From Lichtheimia corymbifera B2541 (lineage: Eukaryota > Mucoromycota > Mucoromycetes > Mucorales > Lichtheimiaceae), in assembly GCA_000697475.1 (NCBI GenBank), contig JNEU01000982.1, positions 19,504 through 83,503 of the forward strand: a stretch of 64,000 nt of DNA, written 5' to 3'. Of this stretch, positions 1 through 11,296 are shown piece after piece; within the stretch, counting starts at the first letter, position 1, and every line of letters begins with the position of its first letter. The position numbers and the translations under genes are program-made. Below the pieces are notes generated by a model. That model ran no database searches. It worked only from the letters and a program-made list of their open reading frames with translations, and was not told the DNA's origin.

Positions 1-1653
1 AAATGCATCGCATACGACTATTCTGATTCTGGAGGCAAGTGTATAAAGGGAACCCCACTATGCTACAGATCCAATCAACTAACGATCGACCCCCACAATG
101 ATACAGACTACACACTCTCTGAATATATCACCAATCTCTTGCAAACCGGAAACCAGATCGATCAGATTAACCAGGAACTCCAGCAATGTAAGTGGACCTC
201 TGTTTGGCGCGTGAGAAACAAAAGTCATTGACCTGTTGTATTATGTTATTTAGTGGTTGGATCAGACTATGGTAATTGGAATGAATGGATTGCATTGATG
301 GTGATGGTGGTTATTGATAGAGATGAACTTTTTATAGATGTCAATTTGACAGCATGGATGTTTTCAAGGATCGAAGAAATGCAGAATCCCACGCCTGTCA
401 AATCTGCAGCACCAGCACCAGCAGCACCACAACAACAAACTTCTTCACCCAAACCAAATCGGATATTCGCTCAAGCGATTGGAGGTTTAAATGGTGGATC
501 TTCTTCTTCTTCTAGACGCGATCAACGTGATCGATCTCGATCTCGATCCCCTGAGCCCAGAGAACGACGTCCACGACAACGAACACCTGAACGCGCAAGA
601 GCATCATCGCCTTCTTCTTCATCATCATCATTCACCATTTTGTCACGATTGGGACGTTCGAATGATCGACAAGTATCTGTAGCTTCGTCAGATGGTAAGT
701 TGGATTGGATGGATATGTATATGTGTGTGTGTGTGCTGATCCATACTTTTTAGCTCGACCTTCCGTTTTTGATCGATTGGGAGCAGCCAAGCCTTCATCC
801 ACTCAAACCGCCAATCGTTGTAAGTATTGGCCTGCTTGCAACCAAGGCGAGCAATGTCCCTACTTTCATCCCAAGACCATTTGCCCGTATGTTGCTTTCT
901 CTTTTTATGACCTTTTTTTCTATCCTATTTCGTTTATTTACTCATCTGTGGATTCAATCTCTCTAGTGATTTTCCAAATTGTCCAAAGGATGCATCTGAA
1001 TGCATGTTTATTCATCCCGAAGTTAGTCCATCACAACAACAGCAACAGCGAGGAGGACCTCATCCTTCAGCATCTTCCATCATGACACCACCAGCAAAAA
1101 AACCTTTTCCTTGTCGATACTTTCCTTATTGCACCAACCCTGTTTGTCCATTCATTCATCCAGATCCATCATCCATGCCAATGACACCACAGCAATCATC
1201 TCAACCACAGCAGCAGCAGCAACAACAACAATCATCGACCCCAACCAAGGTGCCTATCCCATGTAAAAATGGTGAAAACTGCAAAAGACCTGGATGTCAT
1301 TTCCTTCATCCTGGTGAAGAGAATCCTCTGGCAGATGTTCTTGTAAGTGTGTGTGGTTGGATACCATCAGTATGGATCACTCACTCATTAATCATTAGTG
1401 TAAATATGATGGCGCCTGCACTCGACCCAATTGCTTTTACAAGCACACAGTCCCGCCCATGTCCCATTCAGGAGGAAACAAGAGCCTAATCCTTAACAAA
1501 AAGAATGACATGAGCCAACGTCAGTTTTCTGTGCAAGATGATCAGGTCGAGCGAATGGTCGTAGGCGAAAGTGCTGATTTGATCAAAAACAATAATGGTC
1601 AAGCTGAGACTGCTACTACAACTACTTCCAATGGAGAGCCCAATGCCGATTAA
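1..1653 (+). CDS. Nab2/ZC3H14-type poly(A)-binding zinc-finger protein (5' partial)
   Basis: Nuclear poly(A)-RNA-binding protein; the family binds mRNA tails, limits their length and helps export. The 5' end lies outside the window, so the start is not visible. Frame 1 shows the helical Nab2 N-terminal region (YTLSEYITNLLQTG, then LVGSDY and AWMFSRIEEMQ after introns). A Ser/Arg-rich, low-complexity linker follows, then five CCCH fingers with C-x5-C-x4-6-C-x3-H spacing: CKYWPAC, CPDFPNC, CRYFPYC, CKNGENC and CKYDGAC. Five fingers is the ZC3H14 count; yeast Nab2 has seven. Inferred exons are 1-187, 254-271, 353-694, 754-886, 967-1342 and 1399-1653. The intron at 272-352 is 81 nt and has no stop, so a retained form would stay in frame. 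Family assignment is firm; the first exon boundary is not. Confidence 0.87.
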
Positions 1654-2306
1654 GATTATATTATTACAACTATAAACCCTGTGAATATCTCTATCTCTTC
1701 TTATATAAAGGAATATTTTGGTGTATGGTGTCGGTGATGCATTATTCATACATATCCAATCTTATCAGGTAGCGTGTGTGTTACCATGTGGACCATTGTA
1801 GGGTCAAAGGTTGATAATCGAAAAGCGAGAATCAATAGGTGTGTCTTTGTTGCTACGCCAAGTCATTTATATTTAGTAAAGAGCTTGGAAATGAATCATA
1901 AAGACAATGGGAATAAAAGAACAATGACCACAACAAAGTACTTTGACTGATAAGCGGCATCTTGTAGAATGGCCTGATTTTTCATGTCGTACACACTCAC
2001 CATATATATTACAAAGCCGTTTCATGCCAGACGCCTGGTACCGTCATGGATGTTCCAACATGTTTATAGTAGTGGCACTCTTTCAACCCTACCTCTGCAA
2101 TGTGTCGATCTTTTCCTTTTTGGCAGTCTTGTGTCATCCACCAATGTTAACAACAATGGGCAATAATCAACATTTTCCATGCGTATCCCTTTTTCTTCCT
2201 TTCTGTTATCTTTTTTTTTTCTAAAGAGCCCAAAATTGTTGCATTCAATATTCTACCTTGTTCCTACAACTAGCGTTGCAGGTATACACGTCCATCATCA
2301 TCGACC
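1654..2306. other. intergenic, 3' end of Nab2-like gene and upstream of 7TM gene
   Basis: No gene seen. The stretch is AT-rich with pyrimidine runs just before the next gene (around 2190-2220). No RNA gene or conserved motif recognised. Confidence 0.5.
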
Positions 2307-3803
2307 ATGAGCGACCCATCTTCATCATCATCACCACCACCACAAGGACCAGATGGCTTGGAAATCATGTCAGAATCCATCTCACTCGCTTGTATTTCTA
2401 TTATGGCGGTGGCTTTGGGCTCGAAAACAAAAACAGAACACTTTAATACCATCACTTATGGTCGTATACTTGTACTCGCCTTGTATCTTTTTTCTTGGAC
2501 ATTTTCTGCAATCTCCATTGTCGTTGTTTCCACCAATAACAGTAAGTAGTGAGGAAAAAATGAAACGTCATGGCTGCTGATAAAACGTCTCTCTCGTACG
2601 TATAGATAATATTGTTTCATGCACGCTTGGCATCATTATATGTGTTATCTTTTATGCTGCAACAAAGATTGTAATGTACTCATGGTAATGGTTGTTTTGA
2701 AAGGGTCATTGTTGTACGTATCCAGCTAAAATGATTCCCATACGTACAGGCTTATTGAACGGGTACATCTGGTATCCGATGTACGTGGCTCTCGTTTTGC
2801 ATCATGGCAGTACCGCTTTCATCTTTGTCTCTTATGCCCTTACATTGGCATCTTTGTGCTGATGGTATGTGCTATCATCCGAGTATGTCATCCTCCTCCC
2901 CGCCGTACTCACAAGGAGCCTTTTTTTTGCATAGGTTACGTTTCGCAATAACTTGATCCTTGAAGATGGTACTTGTATTATTGGTCTTCAAAGCATTTCA
3001 AGCATTCCTTTGATGGTATGTAAAGAATGGTTTTGACATTGGTCTTCACGTGACTTATTTGACTATGTTTAGTGTTACGATTTTGTAAGTTGCAATGTTG
3101 TTATTTTGCACGACAACGGCGGTTAAATGATCATGGTCGATCACCCTGTCTTACAATGCTAACGCTTTTTATCAACATTAGCTATTGAATCTCTACCTCA
3201 CTTTTTTATTTGTCAAGCCTCTTATTACTTCTGGGCTTGGTCACCATGGAGGGCACCATAATTGGCGTTCCACTCGCCTTTACAAGCTCACGCGACGTAC
3301 TGTGGTGGCATCGGTGGTTTGTCTTTTTGTCTCACTTGCCAATATCTTGACGCTTGCCATAGCTCAGGGGCATGAACGTGGCTTGATGTGCTTGTCCATG
3401 TGCACAGCTGACGTGACCATCAATGTTATTACCGTGCATTGGGTACGTGCAAAGGTCGTGGTACTAGCTGAGAGTAATCTTAACACACACACACACTTAT
3501 TAGGTCACATCCCCCCATATCAAAATGTCTGTGCGCAATGCAACCACGTTGGGAAGTAATAACAACGACTACAACAGCAGCAGCAGTCAACAACAAAGCC
3601 CAACCACAATAGCAGCAGCAGCAACAACAACAACAGGCGTCAATGGTAGTCTTTATCAGGTCAACAAACACTTGTATGATACTATGCTAGAGCCATCAAC
3701 ACATCATCTCCAGCAGGATCCAATGACAGATACCGAAAGCATGCATTCGATTCAAGTATCACAAACCAGCAGTGTTAAGCCCTTACAGCAGGATATCGCC
3801 TAG
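2307..3803 (+). CDS. seven-transmembrane (GPCR-like) membrane protein, copy 1
   Basis: Predicted integral membrane protein of 360 residues with seven hydrophobic segments and a hydrophilic, Ser/Thr/Gln-rich C-terminal tail of about 100 residues, the topology of a G-protein-coupled receptor. I do not recognise a named receptor family, so receptor function is inference. Exons, checked by phase, are 2307-2541, 2606-2684, 2750-2864, 2935-3015, 3073-3084, 3182-3442 and 3504-3803. The fifth exon is only 12 nt (CYDF). It is a paralogue of the gene at 14765-16143: both share GPDGLEIMSE near the start, WLIERVHLV before helix 4, GHERGLMCLSMCT between helices 6 and 7, and a tail ending S-x5-S-x-KPLQ. 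The tail has poly-Gln/Thr stretches that copy 2 lacks. It probably sits in the plasma membrane or an internal membrane. Confidence 0.8.
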
Positions 3804-4149
3804 CAATCCAGGCTCCCTTACTCTCCCTTTCTTCACCACCCTCATATCATCCAATGATACCATCATCATCATCATCATACCATTCCAACATCATGACAAC
3901 CAATCATTTTTATGCATATCAGTCTTGCAAAATATATCATTTTCTACCTAGCAAACACGATAAATGTCATAAACACAAGTTCATTTCTTTATTGAGCATT
4001 TGAATCAGTAAATGGATATCGTCATAGGCATGGTCATGTAGATGCTTAATTTCAGGCTTTAGCTTGCGATTGTAAAAGGGTGGTCTATGCAATGAATGTA
4101 TCCATGGTTACCATCTCGCTTTCTCTAGTCGTTTCCTGTGTTTCCTTTT
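3804..4149. other. intergenic between convergent genes
   Basis: Short region between two convergent 3' ends. It holds an ATC/CAT trinucleotide run near 3860-3880 and AT-rich sequence. No gene seen. Confidence 0.5.
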
Positions 4150-4468
4150 TTACCTGATGGCATATTCCTTTTCGAGTGCATATAAACGGCATATATTGCG
4201 TACAACAGCACGTTCCATCCCACGATAGCGCGACGCGTCGATAAGCATCTGTAACGTATTCTCACCTATCAAAGCATGATATATAAGTTCACACTCTGCT
4301 GGTGTCATAAAGTCAATGGAGCTTACTTTTGACGGGATCCACCATGTCACCATGCTCGAATCGAGAACGAATGCGATCGCGAATGGCTTGTTTATCATTT
4401 GCACGACGCCCTACAGCGGCATAACCAGCCTTGAGAAAAGTGCGATAGCTTTGAGTGAATGGCGCCAT
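4150..4468 (-). CDS. small LYR-like (DUF1763-type) mitochondrial protein
   Basis: Predicted protein of 85 residues from two exons, complement(4150-4265, 4327-4468), joined over a 61-nt intron. The N-terminus, MAPFTQSYRTFLKAGYAAV followed by a basic helix (IRDRIRSRF), and a second helix, NTLQMLIDASRYRGMERAVV, match the pattern of short LYR/DUF1763 proteins. Those act in mitochondria as assembly factors or accessory subunits that bind acyl-carrier protein. The tyrosine-arginine in SYRTF sits where the LYR signature is expected, but the exact L-Y-R triplet is not present. The start was chosen because longer upstream reading runs through microsatellite DNA. Family assignment is moderate; the precise client is unknown. 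Confidence 0.6.
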
Positions 4469-4978
4469 GAGGGGTCTACGTTGGTTGACTGACGGATAGG
4501 TAATACGGAGCTTGTTTTTTTTGGAGAATGGCAAAAGAATAAAAGCGGAGGTAGTACAAGGAACGACACAAAATGCTGATCCGCAATGTGCATTCTTTGG
4601 AACCCGTTGATTCCTTCCTTTGAGTAACATGAAATGTTCTTTGAATAGACAAGCCCGGTTTTGGATTGATATTGGGGGGAGGGAGATCTTTAACACACAC
4701 ACACACACACATAAACATGCTCTCTCACATGTATCCCATCAGACACATTTTCACACAACACACGTAGTACTACATATAAGGGATTGGTAGAAAGATTTCA
4801 ATTGGAGGAGAGATATGCAAAAACATCCATTACAAGAACGAACAAAATAAGAGAGGTGATATCGTACAATAATGCGCGGGTATGGGCTATAGTAAATGTG
4901 TGTAGGGGGGTGATTATTTCATCAGGACAAAAAGTAGTTTGTTGGGGATAAGAGGATAATGTTGGTCAACAACATGTC

Positions 4979-5953
4979 TCATTTCTGGATACGATGGCAT
5001 TGCTTGTCATGAACGGGTTTATCAGCTATTAAGCAGCGGTTACTGCAGTAACTCATGGCACGGCATTTTGCACATACTGGCATGGCCCGCTTTTCCTTTC
5101 CACAGTGAGCACATGTTGATGCAGCCGATCCATTACTTGATATAGAGCCTCGACGTTGTTGGTGATGATGATGGTTACTTGAAGCAGTAGAAGAAGCAAG
5201 CTCCTTTAAAGAGATTTTGGCAGACTCACGCAAAAGACGTTGTGTTTCAAACACAAACGAGGAGGGACAATGCACAGCAACACACTTTCGGAAATAGACG
5301 GCTGCTCTTTCTAATTCTCGGTGCCGTTGATAGACATGGGCTCGGCAATGGTATACCGTGATACGGATGGCGCGACGATAAGCTTCTTGCTCATCATTAT
5401 CATTATCCTCCTCCTCCTCCTCTGTCACAATGACCGATGCCGGTTGAAGCGTGGTGATAACATGATGATCGGATCCAACGGATTCATCTTTGAGTTGTTT
5501 GGCAAAATCCCATAGCGTCTTGGTAAGAGGATGAAACCACCATGAATCTTGCTGATAAAAGGCATGTTCCAATACCATTTGGCACATTTGAGAAACGAGT
5601 TCAAGCAAATCAGCCGAACAAAATACAGGACCTCCTTCTGAATGAAAAGTTCGTTCCAAAGCTGTCAAGTAATGATCAGCAACAGCATCACAACGTTGGC
5701 ATGCCGTGGTCTGTGGATCATGCTTTGCATCCTCAAGATAAGCCAACTGCAATGTTGCTGCAAGTGATCCTTGTCTTGCTGCATGTTGCCATCTTGAACG
5801 GTCCTTTCTTAACCCAGTAGTAGTAGTAGACCCATACCCATCTCTTTTACCACCACGGGATATAAACCATGAGAATGTCTTGTCTTCATGAAGATGAGCT
5901 GAAGGTGGGTGATCAGGTTGTTGTTGTTGTTGTTGTAATCTTGATATAAGCAT
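4979..5953 (-). CDS. MYND-type zinc-finger protein
   Basis: Intronless gene for a 324-residue protein. The C-terminal end carries a complete MYND finger: CAHCGKEK, CAKC, YCSNRC, H and a final CH pair, ending six residues from the stop. MYND fingers are protein-protein interaction modules and bind proline-rich peptides. The N-terminal 260 residues are mostly helical, with a poly-Gln run at residues 8-13 and an acidic stretch (EEEEEDNDNDE); I see no SET or other catalytic domain. The middle (LEDAKHDPQTTACQRC...) resembles helical-repeat proteins but I cannot name it. The start at 5953 is the first ATG of the frame. It follows the LYR-like gene on the same strand, with over 500 bp between them. 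Confidence 0.85.
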   Translation of the reverse strand: MLISRLQQQQQQPDHPPSAHLHEDKTFSWFISRGGKRDGYGSTTTTGLRKDRSRWQHAARQGSLAATLQLAYLEDAKHDPQTTACQRCDAVADHYLTALERTFHSEGGPVFCSADLLELVSQMCQMVLEHAFYQQDSWWFHPLTKTLWDFAKQLKDESVGSDHHVITTLQPASVIVTEEEEEDNDNDEQEAYRRAIRITVYHCRAHVYQRHRELERAAVYFRKCVAVHCPSSFVFETQRLLRESAKISLKELASSTASSNHHHHQQRRGSISSNGSAASTCAHCGKEKRAMPVCAKCRAMSYCSNRCLIADKPVHDKQCHRIQK

Positions 5954-8041
5954 GATATAGAAAAGAAAGAGAGAAAGAGAGAAAGATGAATGACAACAAT
6001 TTCGTGTCTATTTGGTGTATAATTTATAAATGTTGTTCCTTGGCATAAATGTTCCCTCCCCCCAACCAAACGATTTCACACCTCCCCACGTGAGGCTTTA
6101 CTTTCAAGAGACGCACCATAGATACGCTTCGGATAACTACGGATAGCCAAGCAAAATGAAGCGGAGCCTTACAAGTGACATCGTGTGTCTGTGTGGGTTT
6201 ATTGTGGGATATGCAATGTCCACCATCTCCGCTGTGATCATGGCGTAGTAGTGTGGTGGTAATAGCGCCGCGCGAAGAAACCTTCGCCACATATGAAGCT
6301 TATACCTATCGTTGATCTACACAATCCAGCAAAAAAAGTAAAGCTTCATTCGTTAGTAATAGTCTTGTCATCCAAATAAAGATACACACACGTATAAACA
6401 CACTAAACGATGGCACAAGTCATTTGATGTCTGTCAACATTCCTCTTTGTAAACCTTGTTGGCTCGTGTATGGTTGTGCAACATGGCACTCTATCCTTGT
6501 GGCTGACCAGTAAAATAACACTATTTTCCCTCGTGGATCAAACGAATGGGTTCCAAGAATCAACATTCGGATTTGTCAATATCCTTGGAGATGACGGATC
6601 CATAGACTGAGTTTGGCGTGAATGACAACAAGCCCCCTTTTGTTGTTTTTTTGATCTAGACTAAAGGCAATGTTAAAAAAAAGAGAAAAGGGTCCACCTA
6701 CCATGCATTGGTTCATCAATGGTTGGGTTGATCATCCGACACTATGGTTTCTTTTTTTTTTTACCTCTTTGGTAGTTAAAGTACAAAATTAGCGAATACA
6801 CACACACAACGTGCGGGCGGGCCACACCATGATACACTGCGTTACACACGATTGGATCCCACATTATTCTTCCTAGTAGTATCTCTATAGCAATGACGAG
6901 TTATCAGATGCTACGTAGTAACCCGATTCAAGCGCGCGCTTTTTCGTGGTACACACATCTCGCAATCAAAATGGCATATGGATTCTTGGAAAAATATGAT
7001 GATGATGGCCATTCATATCAGCTGTATAATGATGGATCCATATACCTGGTTCAAGCCATCTTGTTATTGATGTGGAGGTACTACGTGTTCTTTTTTCCAT
7101 CTCTACACTCAACAACCCAACTCCCATCAATACGATGATATCGCTTGAGACCGATCAACATGTGGTAGAAATAAGGTCAAAAAGCCGCGGTTTGCTCGGG
7201 AATTTCAGTGCTATCCCGTCAATGTCAAACGTATGCAAAAACCCAAAAAGTCGGGGTGCTAGATCACTGGGTCGCACATTACTTGAATTAGCTATTTCAC
7301 CATATGCATTACCGGATTCAAGCAATTACCATTTGATAAGCAAGAAAAAAAAACTCGGATTTTGAAGATAAAGATGCTATGTTTCATGCGGAGGGAGGGA
7401 GGAGGATAGAAAGTCGAGACCCGCTCGATGGCATCATTCGGGTGCGGTATCAATGATGATGGTGGCGATACCTGTCACCATGCTTGTATATGCACAATGG
7501 AAAATAAGGTTGCCGCCTTTTTGTCATACACAGCATGTTATTTAGGGCAAAAAATATCATAACCGGCTCAAGCAAGCATGATATCAAATTCAATGATACG
7601 AGGTAAAAAGAGAAAGCATATGGGTTTCCACCACACCCGGGATACCCCCAACAAAACGACATGTGATTTCTTTGCATTGTCGCATTGTTTGGGATGTACC
7701 AAGCATAAACAAGCTCAACAGTGAAGCACGTTATTTATATGCCCATGTATGTATTGTTAAAGCAACGTTAGCCAATGGCTTGTAATATTTTATATAGGTA
7801 TGAGCAATACAATGATGAGGATTCCCTTTTTTTTTTATCAGTGAGGGGGATAGGGTTGGTGGGACGGCTTCTGTTAAGTATGCGCGAACAATGTCAGCAA
7901 GTAATCTTAGGCACTGGTGGTGGATGGTTTCAATAAAACATGATGTGCAAAGATATCCATAACGTAGGGGGGGGTGTGAGAGTAAAAGGGAGAATAGGTG
8001 GGTATGTGTGTCTACTACATCGCATGGTGTATGTGTATTTT
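5954..8041. other. gene-poor 2.1-kb region
   Basis: No coding region I can support on either strand. Open frames here (for example near 6893-7138) have no recognisable domain and are broken by low-complexity DNA. The region holds a CA run near 6800, poly-T runs (6750, 7825) and a poly-G run (7969). No tRNA, rRNA or repeat shared with the rest of the window was seen. It may hold long 5' regulatory DNA for the MYND gene or an unrecognised non-coding RNA. Confidence 0.4.
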
Positions 8042-9125
8042 CTATTTTACTGCTGTTTCCTCTATTCTCAATCTTCGCACCTTTTCCATAAGACTGTTCA
8101 TGACATCTTGCAGGGCCGGATCGTTCTCATGGGATGAAGGCAGTCTGTTGTTTTCCTGAACACAAATGGTGGATAGTTGGTCTGTGATACTGAGAATGGC
8201 ATCGTTCAACTGTTTTTCGGATTCCTCCTTTGAAAAGAAACGATCTGATAATCCATAGTGTGTTGGCATGCCATGGTTGGTGATATGATTGTTGGCAAGA
8301 TGAGTGACGAGAACTTTGGTGATCTTGTTACAGTAAAAGTAAGCAAATCATCACGTGGTTGTCATTCATGCAGCATCAGCATACCGATTGAAGATCTCGA
8401 TATTCCTGTAATGCATTGCTCGTGTCGCTGCTCAGGCTATCTTGTTTGCTGTACAATCGACTTTGTCGTAGATTATCCAATTTCAGCTTGGCGAGAAGCA
8501 ATGGTGTAAGACGAAATGGATCAGATGCTGGTACACTCGCTCCTGTATAAACATCCGAATCAGACATACCATCCTTCACTACATCCTCCCCCCCCCTAAT
8601 TGCTTACCTTGCTCCAATAATAACAGTACACATTCGATATTACCGGCCAATACAGCTACGACAACGATAATAATCCCATGAGCATCATATATCTCCATCG
8701 TTGCAGTGTATATACCCTACTTACCCATATGCATTGGATGCATGCCATTCTCATCGCCAACACCATTATTCACATCGGCTCCATGCTTAATCAATATCCG
8801 TGCTATGTTGGTTGCTTCTTGAAGGTCGTCTTTTCGTGAACAAGCAATATGCAAAGGTGTGCGTAAGAGTCGATCCCGAACAGTGTCTGGATTGATGGCG
8901 CTATGCTCGAGAATGTGTTCCACTACAAAAGAAGCGGAAGAATACTGGATGAGCGACGCCATGCGAGTGGTAATAAAGGTTATATGTACCATGCTTTGCC
9001 TGTTTATGCCTGCAAGCATTCAAGAGCTGTGTTTCGACTGTGAGATGCCGTACAAATATGTCCATGAGATTGTCGTGTCGATTCGAGCGTCGGTGTATTT
9101 TCGATATACGATTCGTATCTTGCAT
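8042..9125 (-). CDS. ankyrin-repeat protein, ANKRD54-like
   Basis: Predicted 273-residue protein from five exons: complement(8042-8323, 8385-8542, 8608-8655, 8725-8922, 8990-9125), with all phases agreeing. Three to four ankyrin repeats are visible: TQLLNACRHKQAKHVEHILE, RTPLHIACSRKDD with ARILIKHGADVN, MHPMHMAVLAGNIECVLLLL, and LTPLLLAKLKL. The C-terminal third is helical (SITKVLVTHL ... QDVMNSLMEKVRRL) and resembles the tail of animal ANKRD54, an adaptor that shuttles between nucleus and cytoplasm. The role is therefore likely protein scaffolding. The start is an ATG just inside exon 1; the divergent gene at 9398 begins 273 bp away, so the two may share a promoter region. Confidence 0.8.
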
Positions 9126-9397
9126 AAGTGCAAAAGAGAAGAATAAGAAGAAAGGAACGGAAAAGAAAAAGAAAGAAAGGTTGCGTGTAAAGGGAAGGAT
9201 GGGTGGAAGCGGGATTTGTTTTTGCCTGGCTCTCTCCAATCATGCTGTGTGTGTTAACATGCCCAGCCATTTCTGCATTATGCAAATTACACTCACAAGA
9301 TCACCGATCAGTAAAGTATCCAAGGGCTACCTCATATAAAGAATCCACCCAGCTCTAGGATCAATTGATTACATTTCTTTTTCTTCCCTTTCTTTTC

Positions 9398-10492
9398 ATG
9401 TCAATTCCTATTCTAAACAAAAACCATACAACTCAACAACAACAACAACAGTCCTCTTCTTCTGCTGCTGCTTTATCATGGATGGATGATTATTATGAAG
9501 GTCGTACATTATCCATGCAGGGCTCCTTTCTCGTGATCAACAAGGCATGGGAACACAAAGACAACAACAATTTCGATCCTTGTCAAGAAGAACATGGTCA
9601 TCATGACCTAGTGGCAACTCCTTGTTTAATGTCATCGACGAGAAGAGCCAGTCATAGTAGTAGCAGCAACAGCAGCAGCGTGGATGATTGTAGTAGTATT
9701 AGTAGTAGTGGTAGTAGTAGTGATGATGATACCATGATCAACATCAGTGCTTCTTCCATGAGAGATTCTTTTCTACATGTGGACCTTGCAGCAGCAACAG
9801 CAAGTACAGCAAACGACTCGGGTCGTGCACAGCATCATCCTTATGCCCGATGGACCCATGAGACCCAAACAGGGGCAAGGCAACCACGTTGGTCATTTAC
9901 TACTACTGCGGCTTTAACTCGGCCATTGTGCGGCAACACTAGCACCAATAATATCGGGCCATACGACTTGACACTACTACAAAGAGAGGATCGAGAATGC
10001 TTCCAAGATGACGATTGTTGTGCAGTGGAGGAAGAAGAAGAAAATGATGATGATGATGACGACGACGATGAAACGGTGGTGGATAAGGATGAGCAAGAAC
10101 AAGAACAATTTCAGAAACAAGTACCTGACAAACCCCTGCGTCGACCCTCCCTCCTTTCAGCACTACTTTGTGGTGGTAGCCACACGGTGGTCAATGGTAG
10201 CTCTCCTCCTCCGGTTCATTTAACCTGTGAGGAGAACAAGGAGCAGCAGCAGCATCCATCATCATCACCACCTTTTCCTTCATCAGATTACTGCAAAAAG
10301 AATATCAACAACAACAACGACAATTTGTCATCAAGCCTTCAATATTGCGTTGACTGGGAGCAACTTCAAAACGCAGGACCCCTCTTTGTTACAACAACAA
10401 CAACTTTGATATCCCAACCTGCTGAACAAATGGCACCGAGTCATTCTACCTTACATCATCGACTTGAACCATTCCAGAGTGGGTGGTGGTAG
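9398..10492 (+). CDS. low-complexity Ser/Asn/Gln-rich protein of unknown function
   Basis: Single open frame of 364 codons from the first ATG (9398); the frame extends slightly upstream but without ATG. The protein is rich in Ser, Asn, Gln and Asp, with a poly-Gln run near the N-terminus, a Ser/Asp tract (residues about 95-115) and an acidic block (EEEEENDDDDDDDDET). The few ordered-looking parts are LSWMDDYYEGRTLSMQGSF near the N-terminus, PLRRPSLLSALL in the middle, and YCVDWEQL with RLEPFQSGWW at the end. Two arginine-serine motifs (RRAS, RRPS) could be kinase sites. I recognise no domain. The long ATG-initiated frame with conserved-looking hydrophobic patches makes a real protein likely, but it may be disordered and regulatory. 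Confidence 0.6.
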   Translation: MSIPILNKNHTTQQQQQQSSSSAAALSWMDDYYEGRTLSMQGSFLVINKAWEHKDNNNFDPCQEEHGHHDLVATPCLMSSTRRASHSSSSNSSSVDDCSSISSSGSSSDDDTMINISASSMRDSFLHVDLAAATASTANDSGRAQHHPYARWTHETQTGARQPRWSFTTTAALTRPLCGNTSTNNIGPYDLTLLQREDRECFQDDDCCAVEEEEENDDDDDDDDETVVDKDEQEQEQFQKQVPDKPLRRPSLLSALLCGGSHTVVNGSSPPPVHLTCEENKEQQQHPSSSPPFPSSDYCKKNINNNNDNLSSSLQYCVDWEQLQNAGPLFVTTTTTLISQPAEQMAPSHSTLHHRLEPFQSGWW

Positions 10493-10691
10493 TAAGCAGT
10501 AGTCATAGCAGCAGCAGCAGCCATATTCATGCTGGCAAAACCTTGTTCTTTTTCCTCTTTGTTGTTAATCATTTATCCGCATCATGCATTTTGAATTGGA
10601 CTGTCGATCACTTGTGTGAACGTGTTGAAAAGGGATTCCAAGAAACACCGCCACGGCAGTAAAAAGTTGTACTGATCATCACCGATGAGCG

Positions 10692-10724
<33 letters not shown>

Positions 10725-11296
10725 GTGAAGGCATATTCCACAATAATCAACTATCCTCATTTGTGCAACATGCTCGTGTGCAAAAAAGAATTAAATGAGA
10801 CGAGGAGATGAATTGCATAAAAGAGGAGATGTACTGAAAAGTCATGAGATAAAGATATCCTGTCTATCATGGGAGAGAGAAAGATATACATTGACAATAG
10901 TAGTGGGGTGATGATGATGTCAATCGAGGTCATTACTAAATGTATATATATATACATAATATAGGGTGGATGATGAAGGAGGTGAATGGAGGATGATGCT
11001 TGCTTAGACCAACTCTTGTTCTTGCTATTTCGGTCGGGTTGCCTCGTGCGACACTGCAATGAAAAGGCAACGCTCAAGATCGTGTCTCCCTTTCTTTCTT
11101 TCTTGACAAGAGCAGCTCTTTTTGATATATATAATAGCCACCCTCCTTGTTCATTGTTTTTCGCCTTTTTGCTCTCCATTCCTTTATGCCATTCACTGCC
11201 TAAACCAACAGGTCCCACTTGTCATTCCTTTATATCATATCAATCCCTTCATTCATTTTCCACAACCACTACTATTACGACTAGTCTCATATTTTC
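10493..11296. other. intergenic, with GT/GA microsatellite
   Basis: No gene seen. A compound microsatellite of (GT)n then (GA)n lies at about 10692-10723, and a short TA run near 10942. The last 150 bp before the next gene are pyrimidine-rich, as expected of a promoter and 5' leader. Confidence 0.5.

Noticed and set aside
3500..3530. Suspected frameshift in the C-run before the tail of 7TM copy 1
   Set aside because: Recounting the six C residues shows the frame runs correctly from the 3504 acceptor into the tail.
4470..4718. N-terminal extension of the LYR-like frame
   Set aside because: The upstream frame runs through CA-repeat and low-complexity sequence; the MAPFTQSYR start fits the family length.
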